NCBI GenBank assembly: GCA_963839515.1
Contig: CAWIVN010000023.1
Location: 186,001-250,000, forward strand
DNA from: Fredericiella sp963839515
GTDB taxonomy: Bacteria; Chloroflexota; Anaerolineae; Caldilineales; Caldilineaceae
Length of the DNA: 64,000 nt
Reading direction: 5' to 3'
Shown here: piece by piece, positions 1-16,731 of the stretch
Layout of the letters: each line of letters starts with the position of its first letter
How positions within the stretch are numbered: position 1 is the stretch's first letter
Translations under genes and position numbers: made by a program
The notes under the pieces: generated by a model
What the model was told of the DNA's origin: nothing
Seen by the model: the letters and a program-made list of their open reading frames with translations, nothing else
The model's database searches: none

Positions 1-2
1 TC

Positions 3-728
3 GGTCTGGCCGCACTGGGGGTAAAACGCGTGGGTGTACATCTGGAGGCGTGCGCAGGCTGTCCTATAGGCTCGCTACGCTCGCAAATCACCGGCGTAGC
101 GGCGTGTGCCGCTACTCTGACCACCATGACTGTGACCGTTCTCGACACTGTACCCAATGACTCAGTGCGCAGACCGGTGCACGCGACTCACGCCCCGCAA
201 TACTCGCGGCGCAGCCTGTTGCGCCGTGTGATGGGGAGCCGACCCGCAACCACCCCTGCCCTGCCGCCGCTGGATGATCCGCCACCCAACCAGAAGCAGC
301 CGCCCCTGGAGCGGCGCGTCCTTCTCCACGTCCTTGCGCACTTGCCTGACGAGCGGCGCACGCCGACCGCCTATTTCCCCAGTTTTTCTGCTGATACCAC
401 TTGCACGGCCTGCCAGGTCTGTGCCACCGTCTGCCCGACCGGCGCCCTGTCCTTTGAACAGGGCGACAACGTCTTTGCGCTGCATTTTGCGCCACTTGCC
501 TGCACCGGCTGCGGCTTGTGCACACAACTCTGTGCCCCCGGCGCGTTACGGGCCGGTAGCTCCATCCAGTACGCTGATGCCTACCCGATCCTCTTGTTGT
601 CGGGTCAACAGAAACAGTGCAAGCGCTGCCGTGCTTCCTTTGCCGGTGCCGGCGAGCTTTGCCCGGCCTGCTCTTACCGCCGCCAAAATCCGTCCGGCAG
701 TTTTCCACGCCCCGCACCCAAAATTTAG
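3..728 (+). CDS. 4Fe-4S dicluster ferredoxin-domain protein (5' end outside window)
   Basis: The reading frame is already open at the first base, so the N-terminus is missing; a GTG at 30 is only an internal candidate. Two ferredoxin-type motifs are visible: CTACQVCATVCP (about base 404) and CTGCGLCTQLC (about base 500), each able to hold a 4Fe-4S cluster. A C-terminal CxxC...CxxC pair (CKRC, CPAC) resembles a zinc ribbon. A further cysteine motif, CAGCPIG, lies near the left edge. The likely role is electron transfer as a subunit or partner of a redox enzyme encoded upstream, but the partner cannot be seen. The region between the N-terminal motif and the clusters is Pro/Arg-rich and looks like a linker. 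The domain call is sure; the specific function is unknown. Confidence 0.75.
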   Translation, partial: GLAALGVKRVGVHLEACAGCPIGSLRSQITGVAACAATLTTMTVTVLDTVPNDSVRRPVHATHAPQYSRRSLLRRVMGSRPATTPALPPLDDPPPNQKQPPLERRVLLHVLAHLPDERRTPTAYFPSFSADTTCTACQVCATVCPTGALSFEQGDNVFALHFAPLACTGCGLCTQLCAPGALRAGSSIQYADAYPILLLSGQQKQCKRCRASFAGAGELCPACSYRRQNPSGSFPRPAPKI

Positions 729-859
729 GCAGCGTTTCTCTGCTTAGTCGCGGCGGCTTCGCAGCCGACCCAGTTTCATTGTTGGCGATCCGCGCAAAAT
801 CTGGCAAACTCATAAGTACCGCCAATAGCATACTCCCAAGGAGACTGGACAACTGTGGA

Positions 860-1675
860 ATGATCAGGATTGACAGGCAGGCGGCCCCTGCGTGTTGGGA
901 TCGCTTGCATCTTCCTGCGGCACAACTTGACGCTTTCGAGCCTATCACTCTGGCGGAAATGAACAGCGCGGCCCTGCTTGACCGGGTAGAGGTCAAGTAC
1001 CTGCTGCCGATCTGGGCATTAGATGATGTACTGCTGCGCTTGCGCCCCAATTATGCTGCCCTGGCCGTCACTGGTCGGCAACTGAACCACTATCGCACGC
1101 TGTATTTCGATACGTCCGACCTCGCCATGTATCGGCGCCATCACATGGGTGCTCGCAACCGCTACAAGGTCCGCTCACGCCAGTATGTCGAGTCGCATGC
1201 TACCTTTCTGGAGGTCAAGCATAAGACCAGCAAGCAGCACACCGTTAAGAGCCGGTTGCCAACGAGCGAATTGATCACAGGCATGAACCAGTGTACGCTG
1301 GAGTTTCTGCGCGACAAATGCCCGTACAACGCGATCGAACTCGTGCCTACCCTATGGAACACGTACACGCGTATCACCCTCGTGAGCAAGAACCATTGCG
1401 AACGGGTGACGCTTGACATAAATGTGGCGTTTGCCTGGCAGGGACAAAAGATGGGTCTGCCGGCCATCGTCATTGCTGAAGTCAAGCGCGACGGCTCCTT
1501 GCACGACTCGGATTTCATCAAATTCATGCGCCAGATGGGTATTCGCAAGACCGGCTTTAGCAAGTACTGTGTAGGCGTGAGCCTGCTCTATCCCGGAATA
1601 AAGTACAACCGGTTCCGCGCCGCCCACCGCTTGATCCAGCGCTTGAACCAGGGAGAACGCGATGCCGTTGGCTGA
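860..1675 (+). CDS. VTC-domain (polyphosphate polymerase-like) protein
   Basis: A 271-residue protein with the pattern of VTC domains, which belong to the CYTH/triphosphate-tunnel fold: an N-terminal RVEVKYLL segment, YRTLYFDT, RNRYKVRSR, FLEVKHK and a late EVKRDGS. The alternating basic and acidic residues match the tunnel lining that binds polyphosphate chains and metal in yeast Vtc4. I chose the ATG at 860, which has AAGGAG about 15 bases upstream; the frame is open further upstream but that part overlaps the preceding gene and looks non-coding. The gene overlaps the following DUF4956 gene by 14 bases, so the two are probably translated together. Bacterial VTC proteins of this type are poorly characterised; polyphosphate synthesis is an inference from fold. 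Confidence 0.8.
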   Translation: MIRIDRQAAPACWDRLHLPAAQLDAFEPITLAEMNSAALLDRVEVKYLLPIWALDDVLLRLRPNYAALAVTGRQLNHYRTLYFDTSDLAMYRRHHMGARNRYKVRSRQYVESHATFLEVKHKTSKQHTVKSRLPTSELITGMNQCTLEFLRDKCPYNAIELVPTLWNTYTRITLVSKNHCERVTLDINVAFAWQGQKMGLPAIVIAEVKRDGSLHDSDFIKFMRQMGIRKTGFSKYCVGVSLLYPGIKYNRFRAAHRLIQRLNQGERDAVG

Positions 1676-2303
1676 ACTGCTTCTTGGCTTTTTCGTCAAT
1701 CTGTTCGTCTCGATTGTCATCGTGCGTTTTATCTACTACCCGTTGCGCCATGACAAGAACGATGTCTTTACCTTTGTGGCCTTCAATGCGGTCATCTTCT
1801 TTGTGATGACCTATCTTGCCAATGCACAGTTGAGCGTAGGCGTAGGCTTTGGCCTCTTTGCCATCTTTTCCGTCCTTCGCTATCGGGCCAATGCCATCTC
1901 TACGCGCGAGATGACCTACCTGTTTATCCTGATTGCACTGCCGGTAATGAACTCCGTGCTGATGAGCCAGCGAGAATGGCTCAATTTGGCGGTTACCAAT
2001 GGGATCATAGTCGCGGTCTTGTTTGTGCTAGAACAAGGGTGGGGGTTTCGCTACGAAGGCTTCAAGGTGGTTAAGTATGACCGAATTGATCTGCTCAAGC
2101 CGGAAAAGCACGCCGCATTGCTAGAAGATCTGCGCCACCGCACCGGTCTGCCGCTCACTCGTTTTGAGATCGGTCGTATCAATTTGGTTGAGGACACAGT
2201 CAGCCTGTACGTCTATTTTGACGAGCCGCGCAAGCGTCACCGTGTCCGTGATTCGCATCTTACCAGCGAAACGGACACCGCTATGGTCACGGACACTGAC
2301 TAG
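1662..2303 (+). CDS. DUF4956 family membrane protein
   Basis: A 213-residue protein with about four membrane segments in its first 130 residues, followed by a soluble C-terminal domain of about 80 residues. The core FGLFAIFSVLRYRANAIS and the following REMTYLFI are typical of DUF4956. It starts inside the end of the VTC-domain gene (14-base overlap), an arrangement known from several phyla, where DUF4956 and VTC proteins occur side by side. The likely role is a membrane partner of the VTC protein, perhaps in polyphosphate handling, but this is inferred from the pairing alone. Confidence 0.8.
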   Translation: MPLAELLLGFFVNLFVSIVIVRFIYYPLRHDKNDVFTFVAFNAVIFFVMTYLANAQLSVGVGFGLFAIFSVLRYRANAISTREMTYLFILIALPVMNSVLMSQREWLNLAVTNGIIVAVLFVLEQGWGFRYEGFKVVKYDRIDLLKPEKHAALLEDLRHRTGLPLTRFEIGRINLVEDTVSLYVYFDEPRKRHRVRDSHLTSETDTAMVTDTD

Positions 2304-2323
2304 ACAAGGGAGTAAACACCATT

Positions 2324-3208
2324 ATGTCAGTACAAAGAAACCCGTCGGATCAAGATCAGCATGACGATGATATTCCCGTCGGCCGCATCCTTAGCCGCCG
2401 CGAAGTTCTGATGCTGCTCGGCGTAACCGGCGCCTCTACACTGTTAGCTGCCTGCCAACCGGCTGGCCTGGCGCCCGCCGCTGCAGCATTGCCGACGGCC
2501 ACGCCTGCCATGAGTGCCGAAAAGGCCACGGTTGTTGCCATCGACCAGTCCCCCGCCGCCCAGTCCACCATCGCCGCAGATGTTGCCGCCGCCGAGGCGA
2601 CTAACACGACTATTGCGCCTGCCTGCGTCGCCCGCCCGGCAATGACCGAAGGCCCCTACTTCGTAGATATCATGCTAGACCGTTCTGATATTCGCTCCGA
2701 CCCAGACACGGGTGAGGTGAAGGAGGGTGCGCCGCTGTTGCTAACGTTCCGCGTTGCAGAGATCGGCAACAACGCCTGTACGCCGCTGGCAGGCGTGTTG
2801 GTCGACATATGGCACTGCGACGCTGACGGAGTCTACTCCGGCGTTACCGATCGCAGCTTTGACACGACTGGGCAGAAATGGCTGCGCGGCTACCAGGTTA
2901 CCGACGCCAATGGTGGAGCCACCTTTACCACCATCTATCCAGGCTGGTACCCGGGCCGCACCGTTCACATCCATTTCAAAGTGCGTACTGCGCCCGACGC
3001 CGCCCAGGGCCACGAGTTTACTTCGCAGCTTTTCTTCGACGACGCCCTCAGCGACCAGGTTCTATCCCAGCCGCCCTATGCTGCACGTGGCTATCGCACC
3101 ACGCTTAACGGCCAGGACAGTATCTTCAGCGATCTGCTGCTGCTCGACGTCAAGCCGGCCGCGCAAGGTTACGCAGCGACGTTTGATTTGGGTCTGGATC
3201 TCTCGTAG
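2324..3208 (+). CDS. Tat-exported intradiol ring-cleavage dioxygenase-like lipoprotein
   Basis: A 294-residue protein. The N-terminus carries SRREVLMLLG, a twin-arginine motif, and a lipobox LLAAC with the cysteine at residue 44, so it is likely exported folded and lipid-anchored. A Thr/Ala-rich linker runs to about residue 100. The catalytic domain shows the intradiol dioxygenase core: DIWHCDADGVYSG (Tyr171) and YPGWYPGRTVHIHF, with a tyrosine and the two histidines (H215, H217) expected to bind ferric iron. Family members cleave catechol-type rings between the hydroxyls; an extracytoplasmic version may act on plant or humic aromatics, or on protein-bound DOPA. The substrate cannot be told from sequence. 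It follows the DUF4956 gene by 20 bases. Confidence 0.85.
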   Translation: MSVQRNPSDQDQHDDDIPVGRILSRREVLMLLGVTGASTLLAACQPAGLAPAAAALPTATPAMSAEKATVVAIDQSPAAQSTIAADVAAAEATNTTIAPACVARPAMTEGPYFVDIMLDRSDIRSDPDTGEVKEGAPLLLTFRVAEIGNNACTPLAGVLVDIWHCDADGVYSGVTDRSFDTTGQKWLRGYQVTDANGGATFTTIYPGWYPGRTVHIHFKVRTAPDAAQGHEFTSQLFFDDALSDQVLSQPPYAARGYRTTLNGQDSIFSDLLLLDVKPAAQGYAATFDLGLDLS

Positions 3209-3243
3209 CCACCGAAATTGCCAGGTAGAAAGAATGTGACCTT

Positions 3244-3624
3244 TTGTCTCTCATCTCCGGTTGGATGGGCCACGCCTCCAACATCGATATCGGCAAGCTG
3301 CAGAAGGAGTACGCACCCATATTAGCCGACGGCGAGCAACTTGTGGCTGCTTTCCGCCTCGTGCGTGACACCTTTGTTTTTTCCACTCACCGCCTGATCA
3401 TTGTGGACGTCCAAGGCGTGACCGGGCGCAAGACCGAGATGATCACCATCCCTTATACCACCATTACGCGCTTCTCCAAGGAGAGTGCCGGCCCCTTCGA
3501 CCTCGACGCAGAGTTACGCATCTGGATTCGGGGTGATACTACGCCTATCGTCAAGGAGTTCAAGAAAGACAACGATGTCAACGCTGTCTACCGATTGCTT
3601 AGCCAGGCAGTGTTGATGAAGTAA
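3244..3624 (+). CDS. PH domain-containing protein (bPH_1 / YvbH-like)
   Basis: A 126-residue soluble protein that matches the bacterial pleckstrin-homology family represented by YvbH: LQKEYAPILADGE near the start, FVFSTHRLI(I)VD in the middle, QGVTGRK, and GPFDLDAELRIWI towards the end. I chose the TTG at 3244 because family members begin with an equivalent MSLxSGxxG segment; the ATG at 3265 would remove it. These proteins have no established biochemical role. The gene ends about 70 bases before the shared terminator that separates it from the convergent rpoC. Confidence 0.8.
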   Translation: MSLISGWMGHASNIDIGKLQKEYAPILADGEQLVAAFRLVRDTFVFSTHRLIIVDVQGVTGRKTEMITIPYTTITRFSKESAGPFDLDAELRIWIRGDTTPIVKEFKKDNDVNAVYRLLSQAVLMK

Positions 3625-3661
3625 GTTGAACCAACACGGGCACGAGGGCGTGCCTGGAAGT

Positions 3662-3681
3662 CCCGCAGGTGGGCCTGCGGG
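3662..3681. repeat. Small GC-rich palindrome (hairpin) 3' of the PH gene
   Basis: CCCGCAGG at 3662-3669 is perfectly complementary to CCTGCGGG at 3674-3681 with a 4-base loop. It lies just before the strong terminator. A palindrome of the same build (9-bp arms, 3-base loop) occurs inside a coding region at 20133-20153, so it may be a dispersed hairpin element. Confidence 0.6.
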
Positions 3682-3694
3682 CTACACGAGAGCA

Positions 3695-3736
3695 AATAAC
3701 AAAAAAGGGGCGGCCCAGCGGGCCGCCCCTTTTTTG

Positions 3737-3741
<5 letters not shown>
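3695..3741. terminator. Bidirectional intrinsic terminator between the PH gene and rpoC
   Basis: A perfect 22-bp inverted repeat with a 3-base loop (AGC at 3717-3719). The GC-rich core GGGGCGGCCC is flanked by A6 on one side and T6 on the other, so both strands give a hairpin followed by a U tract. It can stop transcription of the upstream plus-strand genes and of rpoC on the minus strand. The right arm overlaps the rpoC TAA codon (3737-3739), so the rpoC stop is inside the stem. Confidence 0.95.
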
Positions 3742-8674
<4,933 letters not shown>

Positions 8675-8720
8675 TGAAGTTGGTCCTCCAACTGAATCAG
8701 ACCGTGTGTGCTCAAGAGCA

Positions 8721-12737
<4,017 letters not shown>

Positions 12738-13024
12738 GGAATCCAACTCCTTCTTGTCCCAAAAATGGCAAGAAGACACCTAGGCAGAAAGGTCCCGACA
12801 GACGCCTCGCCGCGCCTGTCGCCTTCTACACTTCGGTGCCTTTTTCCTCGACACATTCCCTTGCGGTTCGTTATCGATTTGTACCCAGCAAAAAAATCAG
12901 GCTTCGCTACAGGTCCGTAAGAATTCCGGGGTTAATTCCGCCTGTCGCCGCCTGATCTCCATTCCACCATAGTTTAGCCGTCTTACGCGGCACGCGCCCG
13001 TTTGGTCGCTTGCCGTAAACATGA
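12738..13024 (-). promoter_or_regulatory. Long untranslated leader of rpoBC
   Basis: About 280 bases lie between the predicted rpoBC start site and the rpoB ATG. No believable gene is present on either strand. A hairpin can form at 12797-12822 (CGACAG with CTGTCG as outer arms), with no U tract after it. The length of the leader leaves room for post-transcriptional control, but no known regulatory RNA is recognised. Confidence 0.5.
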
Positions 13025-13053
13025 ATATTACCACTATCGCGGCGCCGTGTCAA
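13025..13053 (-). promoter_or_regulatory. Predicted sigma-70-type promoter of rpoBC
   Basis: On the minus strand a perfect -35 box TTGACA (plus coordinates 13048-13053) is followed after exactly 17 bases by TAATAT (13025-13030), a 4 of 6 match to the -10 box. It faces rpoB and sits in the gap between the divergent rpoB and comEA-like genes. Confidence 0.75.
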
Positions 13054-13237
13054 ATCCCAATTTTCCCAATTTGCCAAAACATTCAAGTTCTGTTCTCGCA
13101 ATAACATGAGAGGTTCATAAGAGTTTTCATATTGCCTCGCCGTCATAACCGTCCTAAGCTGAATCCACCAGCAGCTTGCACGTCCATCTGATGCCATTGT
13201 AGAAGTCCATAAGCGAGAAACCGACCGAGATATCACC

Positions 13238-14023
13238 ATGTCCGCCATGTCACCCGCACCGGAATCCTCAGCCCGTTTTCACCTGCCTTCTTACCTGTTA
13301 GGACTCGTCACCGCCCTACTTCTGCTCGGGACCAGCTTGTTTCTGCTGCGTCGCCCCGAACCGGCTGCCATGCAACTCCAGCCGCCACCCGTTGTGCCCT
13401 CCCCCGCGCCGACGGCGCTACCGGAAACGCCGACGCCTGGCGCGCTCGTCGTCTTTGTCAGCGGCGCCGTTCAACACCCTGGCCTGTACACGCTGCCCGC
13501 CGGCGCGCGTATCGGCGCCGCCATCGTTGCCGCCGGCGGCCTGCAGGCAGATGTTGATCCGGCGTTTGTTAACCAGGCACAACCCCTTCTCGACGGCGCT
13601 CAACTCCACATTCCTGGGCCGGCCACCGTTGCCGCCGCCCCCGCATTGGCAGATGCAAGCACGCTGCCAAGCACGCCACCAGCCGCACAACCGACTGCAC
13701 AACCGATTACGGCTGCTCCCGCAGCCGGGCTTACGGCAGCCTTGCCCACTCCCACTTCGATCGTGCGCTCCACCTCGATCGACTTGGCTGCCGAGGGTCA
13801 GCCAACCAGTGATCCGGCCACCGCCGCCCTGCCTGCCACCGGTCTCATCAACGTAAACACGGCAACAGCAGCAGAACTTGAATCTCTTCCTGGCATTGGA
13901 CCTGCCAAGGCCCAAGGCATCATCGGCAACCGTCCCTATGGGAACGTCGAAGAACTGGACCGTGTCCCCGGAATCGGGCCTGCCACGCTGGACCGTCTGC
14001 GCTCACTTGTCACGACCGGCTAG
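13238..14023 (+). CDS. ComEA-like helix-hairpin-helix protein with SLBB domain
   Basis: A 261-residue protein with one N-terminal membrane segment (about residues 15-35), a Pro/Ala-rich stretch, an SLBB domain (VFVSGAVQHPGLYTLPAG, about 70-125), a second low-complexity linker, and a C-terminal pair of helix-hairpin-helix motifs (INVNTATAAELESLPGIGP and ELDRVPGIGP, about 205-261). This is the architecture of ComEA, the membrane-anchored DNA receptor of natural transformation. No comEC gene follows, so a role in DNA uptake is likely but not shown by context. The gene is divergent from rpoB. Confidence 0.85.
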   Translation: MSAMSPAPESSARFHLPSYLLGLVTALLLLGTSLFLLRRPEPAAMQLQPPPVVPSPAPTALPETPTPGALVVFVSGAVQHPGLYTLPAGARIGAAIVAAGGLQADVDPAFVNQAQPLLDGAQLHIPGPATVAAAPALADASTLPSTPPAAQPTAQPITAAPAAGLTAALPTPTSIVRSTSIDLAAEGQPTSDPATAALPATGLINVNTATAAELESLPGIGPAKAQGIIGNRPYGNVEELDRVPGIGPATLDRLRSLVTTG

Positions 14024-14171
14024 ATGTACGCCGGCGTGGACTCGACAAGCCGGCCGTGCAATTTCCGGGTGGTTGTCAATTCTGCCAGAATCCCGCCAAC
14101 ACGCCTGCAACATAAAATCAAGCTGCGCCGCGTCCGCCCATCACCTCAGGACCCCGCCAGCCCTGGTTCAG

Positions 14172-14200
14172 TTGACACGTCTGCGCGCACATGATAGCCT
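14172..14200 (+). promoter_or_regulatory. Predicted promoter of the phasin-like gene
   Basis: TTGACA (14172-14177) is followed after 17 bases by TAGCCT (14195-14200). The -35 box is perfect and the -10 box is weak (3 of 6). It lies 69 bases upstream of the next start codon. Confidence 0.5.
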
Positions 14201-14268
14201 TTTCGCCCAAGGATCTCACATCCCTGACACCGTGGACACCACACACGGAGGTAGGAGAAACGCACGCT

Positions 14269-14715
14269 ATGCCAACGCAGGATGAGAAGAGTCTGCCCGG
14301 CCAAGCTAAAGAAGCTATGGTCGATGTTCGCAATGAACTGATTGTCCAGAGCGCCAATCTCTATCTAATGGTGCGCAAGGTATTGCTTGCCAGCATCGGC
14401 GGCGTTGCCCTCACCGCAGACGAGGCGGGCGAGCTCTTCACGCATCTTGTCGAGCGCGGGGAGATCGCTGAAGCAGATGCCCAGAAGATCGTGACCGACC
14501 TGCGTAAGCAAGGCCGCCAGCGTGAAGAAGAAGCAAGCAAAGCACGTGAGGACATTACTAAGAAGGCCGGCATTGCGCTCGAAGACAGTGTCGAGACTAT
14601 TCTGAACCGCCTCAATGTGCCCAACAAGAACGAGATCGAAGAACTGAGCCGCAAGATCGGTCTGCTCAGCGAAAAGGTCTCCAGTCTCGACAGCCCCGGC
14701 CAGTTCCAACCCTAA
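14269..14715 (+). CDS. Phasin-like protein
   Basis: A 148-residue, highly charged, almost wholly helical protein. The ATG at 14269 has GGAGGTAGGAGA about 12 bases upstream; the frame is open from 14191 but without a matching site. The pattern, an amphipathic helix LMVRKVLLASIGGVAL followed by a coiled-coil rich in Lys/Glu and the end segment ELSRKIGLLSEKVSSL, resembles the polyhydroxyalkanoate granule-associated (PhaI/PhaF-type) phasin family. No polyhydroxyalkanoate synthase is in the window, so a granule role is not supported by context; it could act as a general helical scaffold. It converges with msrQ, with 6 bases between stop codons. Confidence 0.65.
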   Translation: MPTQDEKSLPGQAKEAMVDVRNELIVQSANLYLMVRKVLLASIGGVALTADEAGELFTHLVERGEIAEADAQKIVTDLRKQGRQREEEASKAREDITKKAGIALEDSVETILNRLNVPNKNEIEELSRKIGLLSEKVSSLDSPGQFQP

Positions 14716-14721
14716 GTCCCG

Positions 14722-15501
14722 TTACGATTCTAGCGGCGACTCTTTCGGCGACGAGGTGCGCTGCCTGGCGGCGCTCCTCGCCGTGCGTCCTGTTCCCGTG
14801 TCACCCACCACTTGCATCGCTGCCACGTTGCGCCGCGACAGACTGCCTCGCAACTGCGCGATCGCCTGGCGTACACTGGGGATGCGAACGAGCAGCAGCA
14901 ATCCCAAGCCCACGCCATAGAGCAGCGGCTCCCAACGTTCGGCCGCCTTGGCCTGCCACAAGAAATGTAGAACTGCAAGTACGCCGGCCGCATAGGCCAG
15001 GCGGTGCAGCTTCTTCCAGTTGCGTCCCAAGCGGCGCATCCATCCGCGCGTCGAGGTGATGGCCAGCGGGATCAGAACCAGTAGCGCAGCTAAGCCTGCC
15101 AGGATGTAAGGCTTGCTCAGGATTGCATCCTGAAAAATTTGCCCCAAGTTGAATGCATAATCCAGGCCGACAAAATTTAAGAGGTGCAGCAGCGCATAGG
15201 CGAACGCCCACAACCCCAGCGACTTGCGCAGCGTCAACACTTGTCGCCAGCCAAATAGGATGTTCAACGGGGTGCACGCCAGGCTGGCCATCAACAGAAT
15301 GACCGCCGCCCGTCCCGTACGGTTGTTGATGGCGTTGACAAGATCGATCCCCAGCGTGCCCTGGTAGTACTCCCAAACCATCAGCACCAGGGGCCAGGCA
15401 GCCGCGACATTCGCCGCCCACCAAAGCCAATTGATGTTGCGCTTGCTGCGTGAACTGCGCCCACTGCGTGAACTGCCCGCCACCTGCTGCTGAGCCGCCA
15501 T
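14722..15501 (-). CDS. msrQ: MsrQ-like heme-binding membrane subunit of methionine-sulfoxide reductase
   Basis: A 259-residue protein with about six membrane segments of the ferric-reductase-like fold. INRTGRAAVILLMASLACTPL, SLGLWAFAYALLHLLNF and WKKLHRLAYAAGVLAVLHF supply the histidines expected to bind b-type heme. The family member MsrQ (YedZ) passes electrons from the quinone pool to MsrP. The start codon overlaps the msrP stop by one base (TAATG), indicating coupled translation. The N-terminal 20 residues are Ser/Arg-rich and the C-terminal 40 residues are a basic tail not typical of the family. Confidence 0.9.
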   Translation of the reverse strand: MAAQQQVAGSSRSGRSSRSKRNINWLWWAANVAAAWPLVLMVWEYYQGTLGIDLVNAINNRTGRAAVILLMASLACTPLNILFGWRQVLTLRKSLGLWAFAYALLHLLNFVGLDYAFNLGQIFQDAILSKPYILAGLAALLVLIPLAITSTRGWMRRLGRNWKKLHRLAYAAGVLAVLHFLWQAKAAERWEPLLYGVGLGLLLLVRIPSVRQAIAQLRGSLSRRNVAAMQVVGDTGTGRTARSAARQRTSSPKESPLES

Positions 15502-16505
15502 TAGAAACTCCTTGACAAGTCCATACCGTCGTACAACGACGCTACTTCCTGCTCATAGCCGTTAAACATCAGCGTTGGCCGGCGGCCTGTCTCGCCAATC
15601 CGACGTTCCGTAGCTTGCGACCAGCGCGGGTGGTTAACGTTGGGGTTGACGTTGGCATAGAAGCCGTATTCATCCGGAGCCGCCGTGTTCCACGCTGTGC
15701 CCGGAATCGAGTCCGTCACTTCCACCTTGACGACCGACTTGATGCTCTTAAAGCCATATTTCCAGGGCACGACCAGCCGGAACGGGGCCCCCTGTTGGTT
15801 GGTCAAGGGCTTGCCATACATCCCTGTCGCAAAAGTTGCCAAGGGGTGCATGGCTTCGTCCATGCGCAACCCCTCTTGGTACGGCCACTCCAGGATTGCC
15901 ATGCGCTGGCCGGGCATCTCCTCCGGCCGCATCACGCTCACAAAGCGCACATACTGCGCCTCGTTTTTGGGCTCCACTTCCTTGAGCAGCGCTGCAATCG
16001 AGAACCCCACCCATGGAATTACCATCGACCACGCCTCGACACAGCGCAGCCGGTAGATGCGCTCTTCCTGTACAAACTTCTTATAGATGTCTTCGATAGC
16101 AAAGGTCTGCGGCTTGTTGACCAATCCGCCTACCTCGATCGTCCAGGGATAGGGCTTGAAATCTTGCGCTTGCGGAGCGACAGATTCCTTGTTGGTGCTG
16201 AATTCATAAAAGTTGTTGTAGTTGGTGATCTCCTCAAACTTGTTGAGGGCATCGCCCAGTTCGTCTGTGCTTGCACCGGCCGTCGGTTGCTCATGTGCCA
16301 GCGCCTCGGGTAGTTCGCCTCCTACCAACGCCTCCGCTTGCGCCTGGTTTGCTGCCGCATCCTGCACGGCCTCTGCCGGCGCACGCCCTGGACCACACGC
16401 TGCCAACGCCAATGCGCCTGCCGCCAACGAGCCTGCCTGCATAAAGTGCCGCCGGTTCAGATAGACATGCTCCGGCGTTATCTCCGACCAATGAATCTTT
16501 TGCAT
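15501..16505 (-). CDS. msrP: MsrP-like molybdopterin methionine-sulfoxide reductase
   Basis: A 334-residue oxidoreductase of the sulfite-oxidase fold. The N-terminus has RRHFMQAGSLAAGALALAAC: a twin-arginine signal (R18, R19) that ends in a possible lipobox with Cys37. The catalytic domain shows NNFYEFSTNKE (about 97-107), RLRCVEAWSM with the molybdenum-ligand cysteine C155, and the C-terminal NPNVNHPRWSQATER and NGYEQEVASLY. The family repairs oxidised methionines in exported proteins, with electrons from MsrQ encoded next. AGGAG precedes the ATG at 16505. The residues between the lipobox and residue 90 are Ala/Glu-rich and look like a spacer. Confidence 0.92.
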   Translation of the reverse strand: MQKIHWSEITPEHVYLNRRHFMQAGSLAAGALALAACGPGRAPAEAVQDAAANQAQAEALVGGELPEALAHEQPTAGASTDELGDALNKFEEITNYNNFYEFSTNKESVAPQAQDFKPYPWTIEVGGLVNKPQTFAIEDIYKKFVQEERIYRLRCVEAWSMVIPWVGFSIAALLKEVEPKNEAQYVRFVSVMRPEEMPGQRMAILEWPYQEGLRMDEAMHPLATFATGMYGKPLTNQQGAPFRLVVPWKYGFKSIKSVVKVEVTDSIPGTAWNTAAPDEYGFYANVNPNVNHPRWSQATERRIGETGRRPTLMFNGYEQEVASLYDGMDLSRSF

Positions 16506-16731
16506 CCGTCACTCCTCTATCCGGTTAGTCCGCAAATGTGACCCGAAAATTATCGACCGTCCAGCCCGCACGCTTCCTGCGAACCAGCATGCCACGCGCC
16601 TTGCGCTGCTATTGCCAGGAGTCTATAGCCAGCTTCGGTTACCAGCTTACTGCAAGTGCATGACCTAAACGTTAAATGTCTATTACGAAGATATTAAATC
16701 CGTGCCGCAATGTCTGTGATGCGCTTTCCCT

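Noticed and set aside
112..1050. A 312-codon open frame on the minus strand at the left end
   Set aside because: It runs opposite the 4Fe-4S protein and VTC genes, is rich in Arg and Ser, and has no family motif; it is a GC-rich shadow frame.
12907..13248. A 113-codon frame on the minus strand between rpoB and the comEA-like gene
   Set aside because: It covers the rpoBC promoter and the start of the divergent gene, and has no ribosome binding site or recognisable domain.
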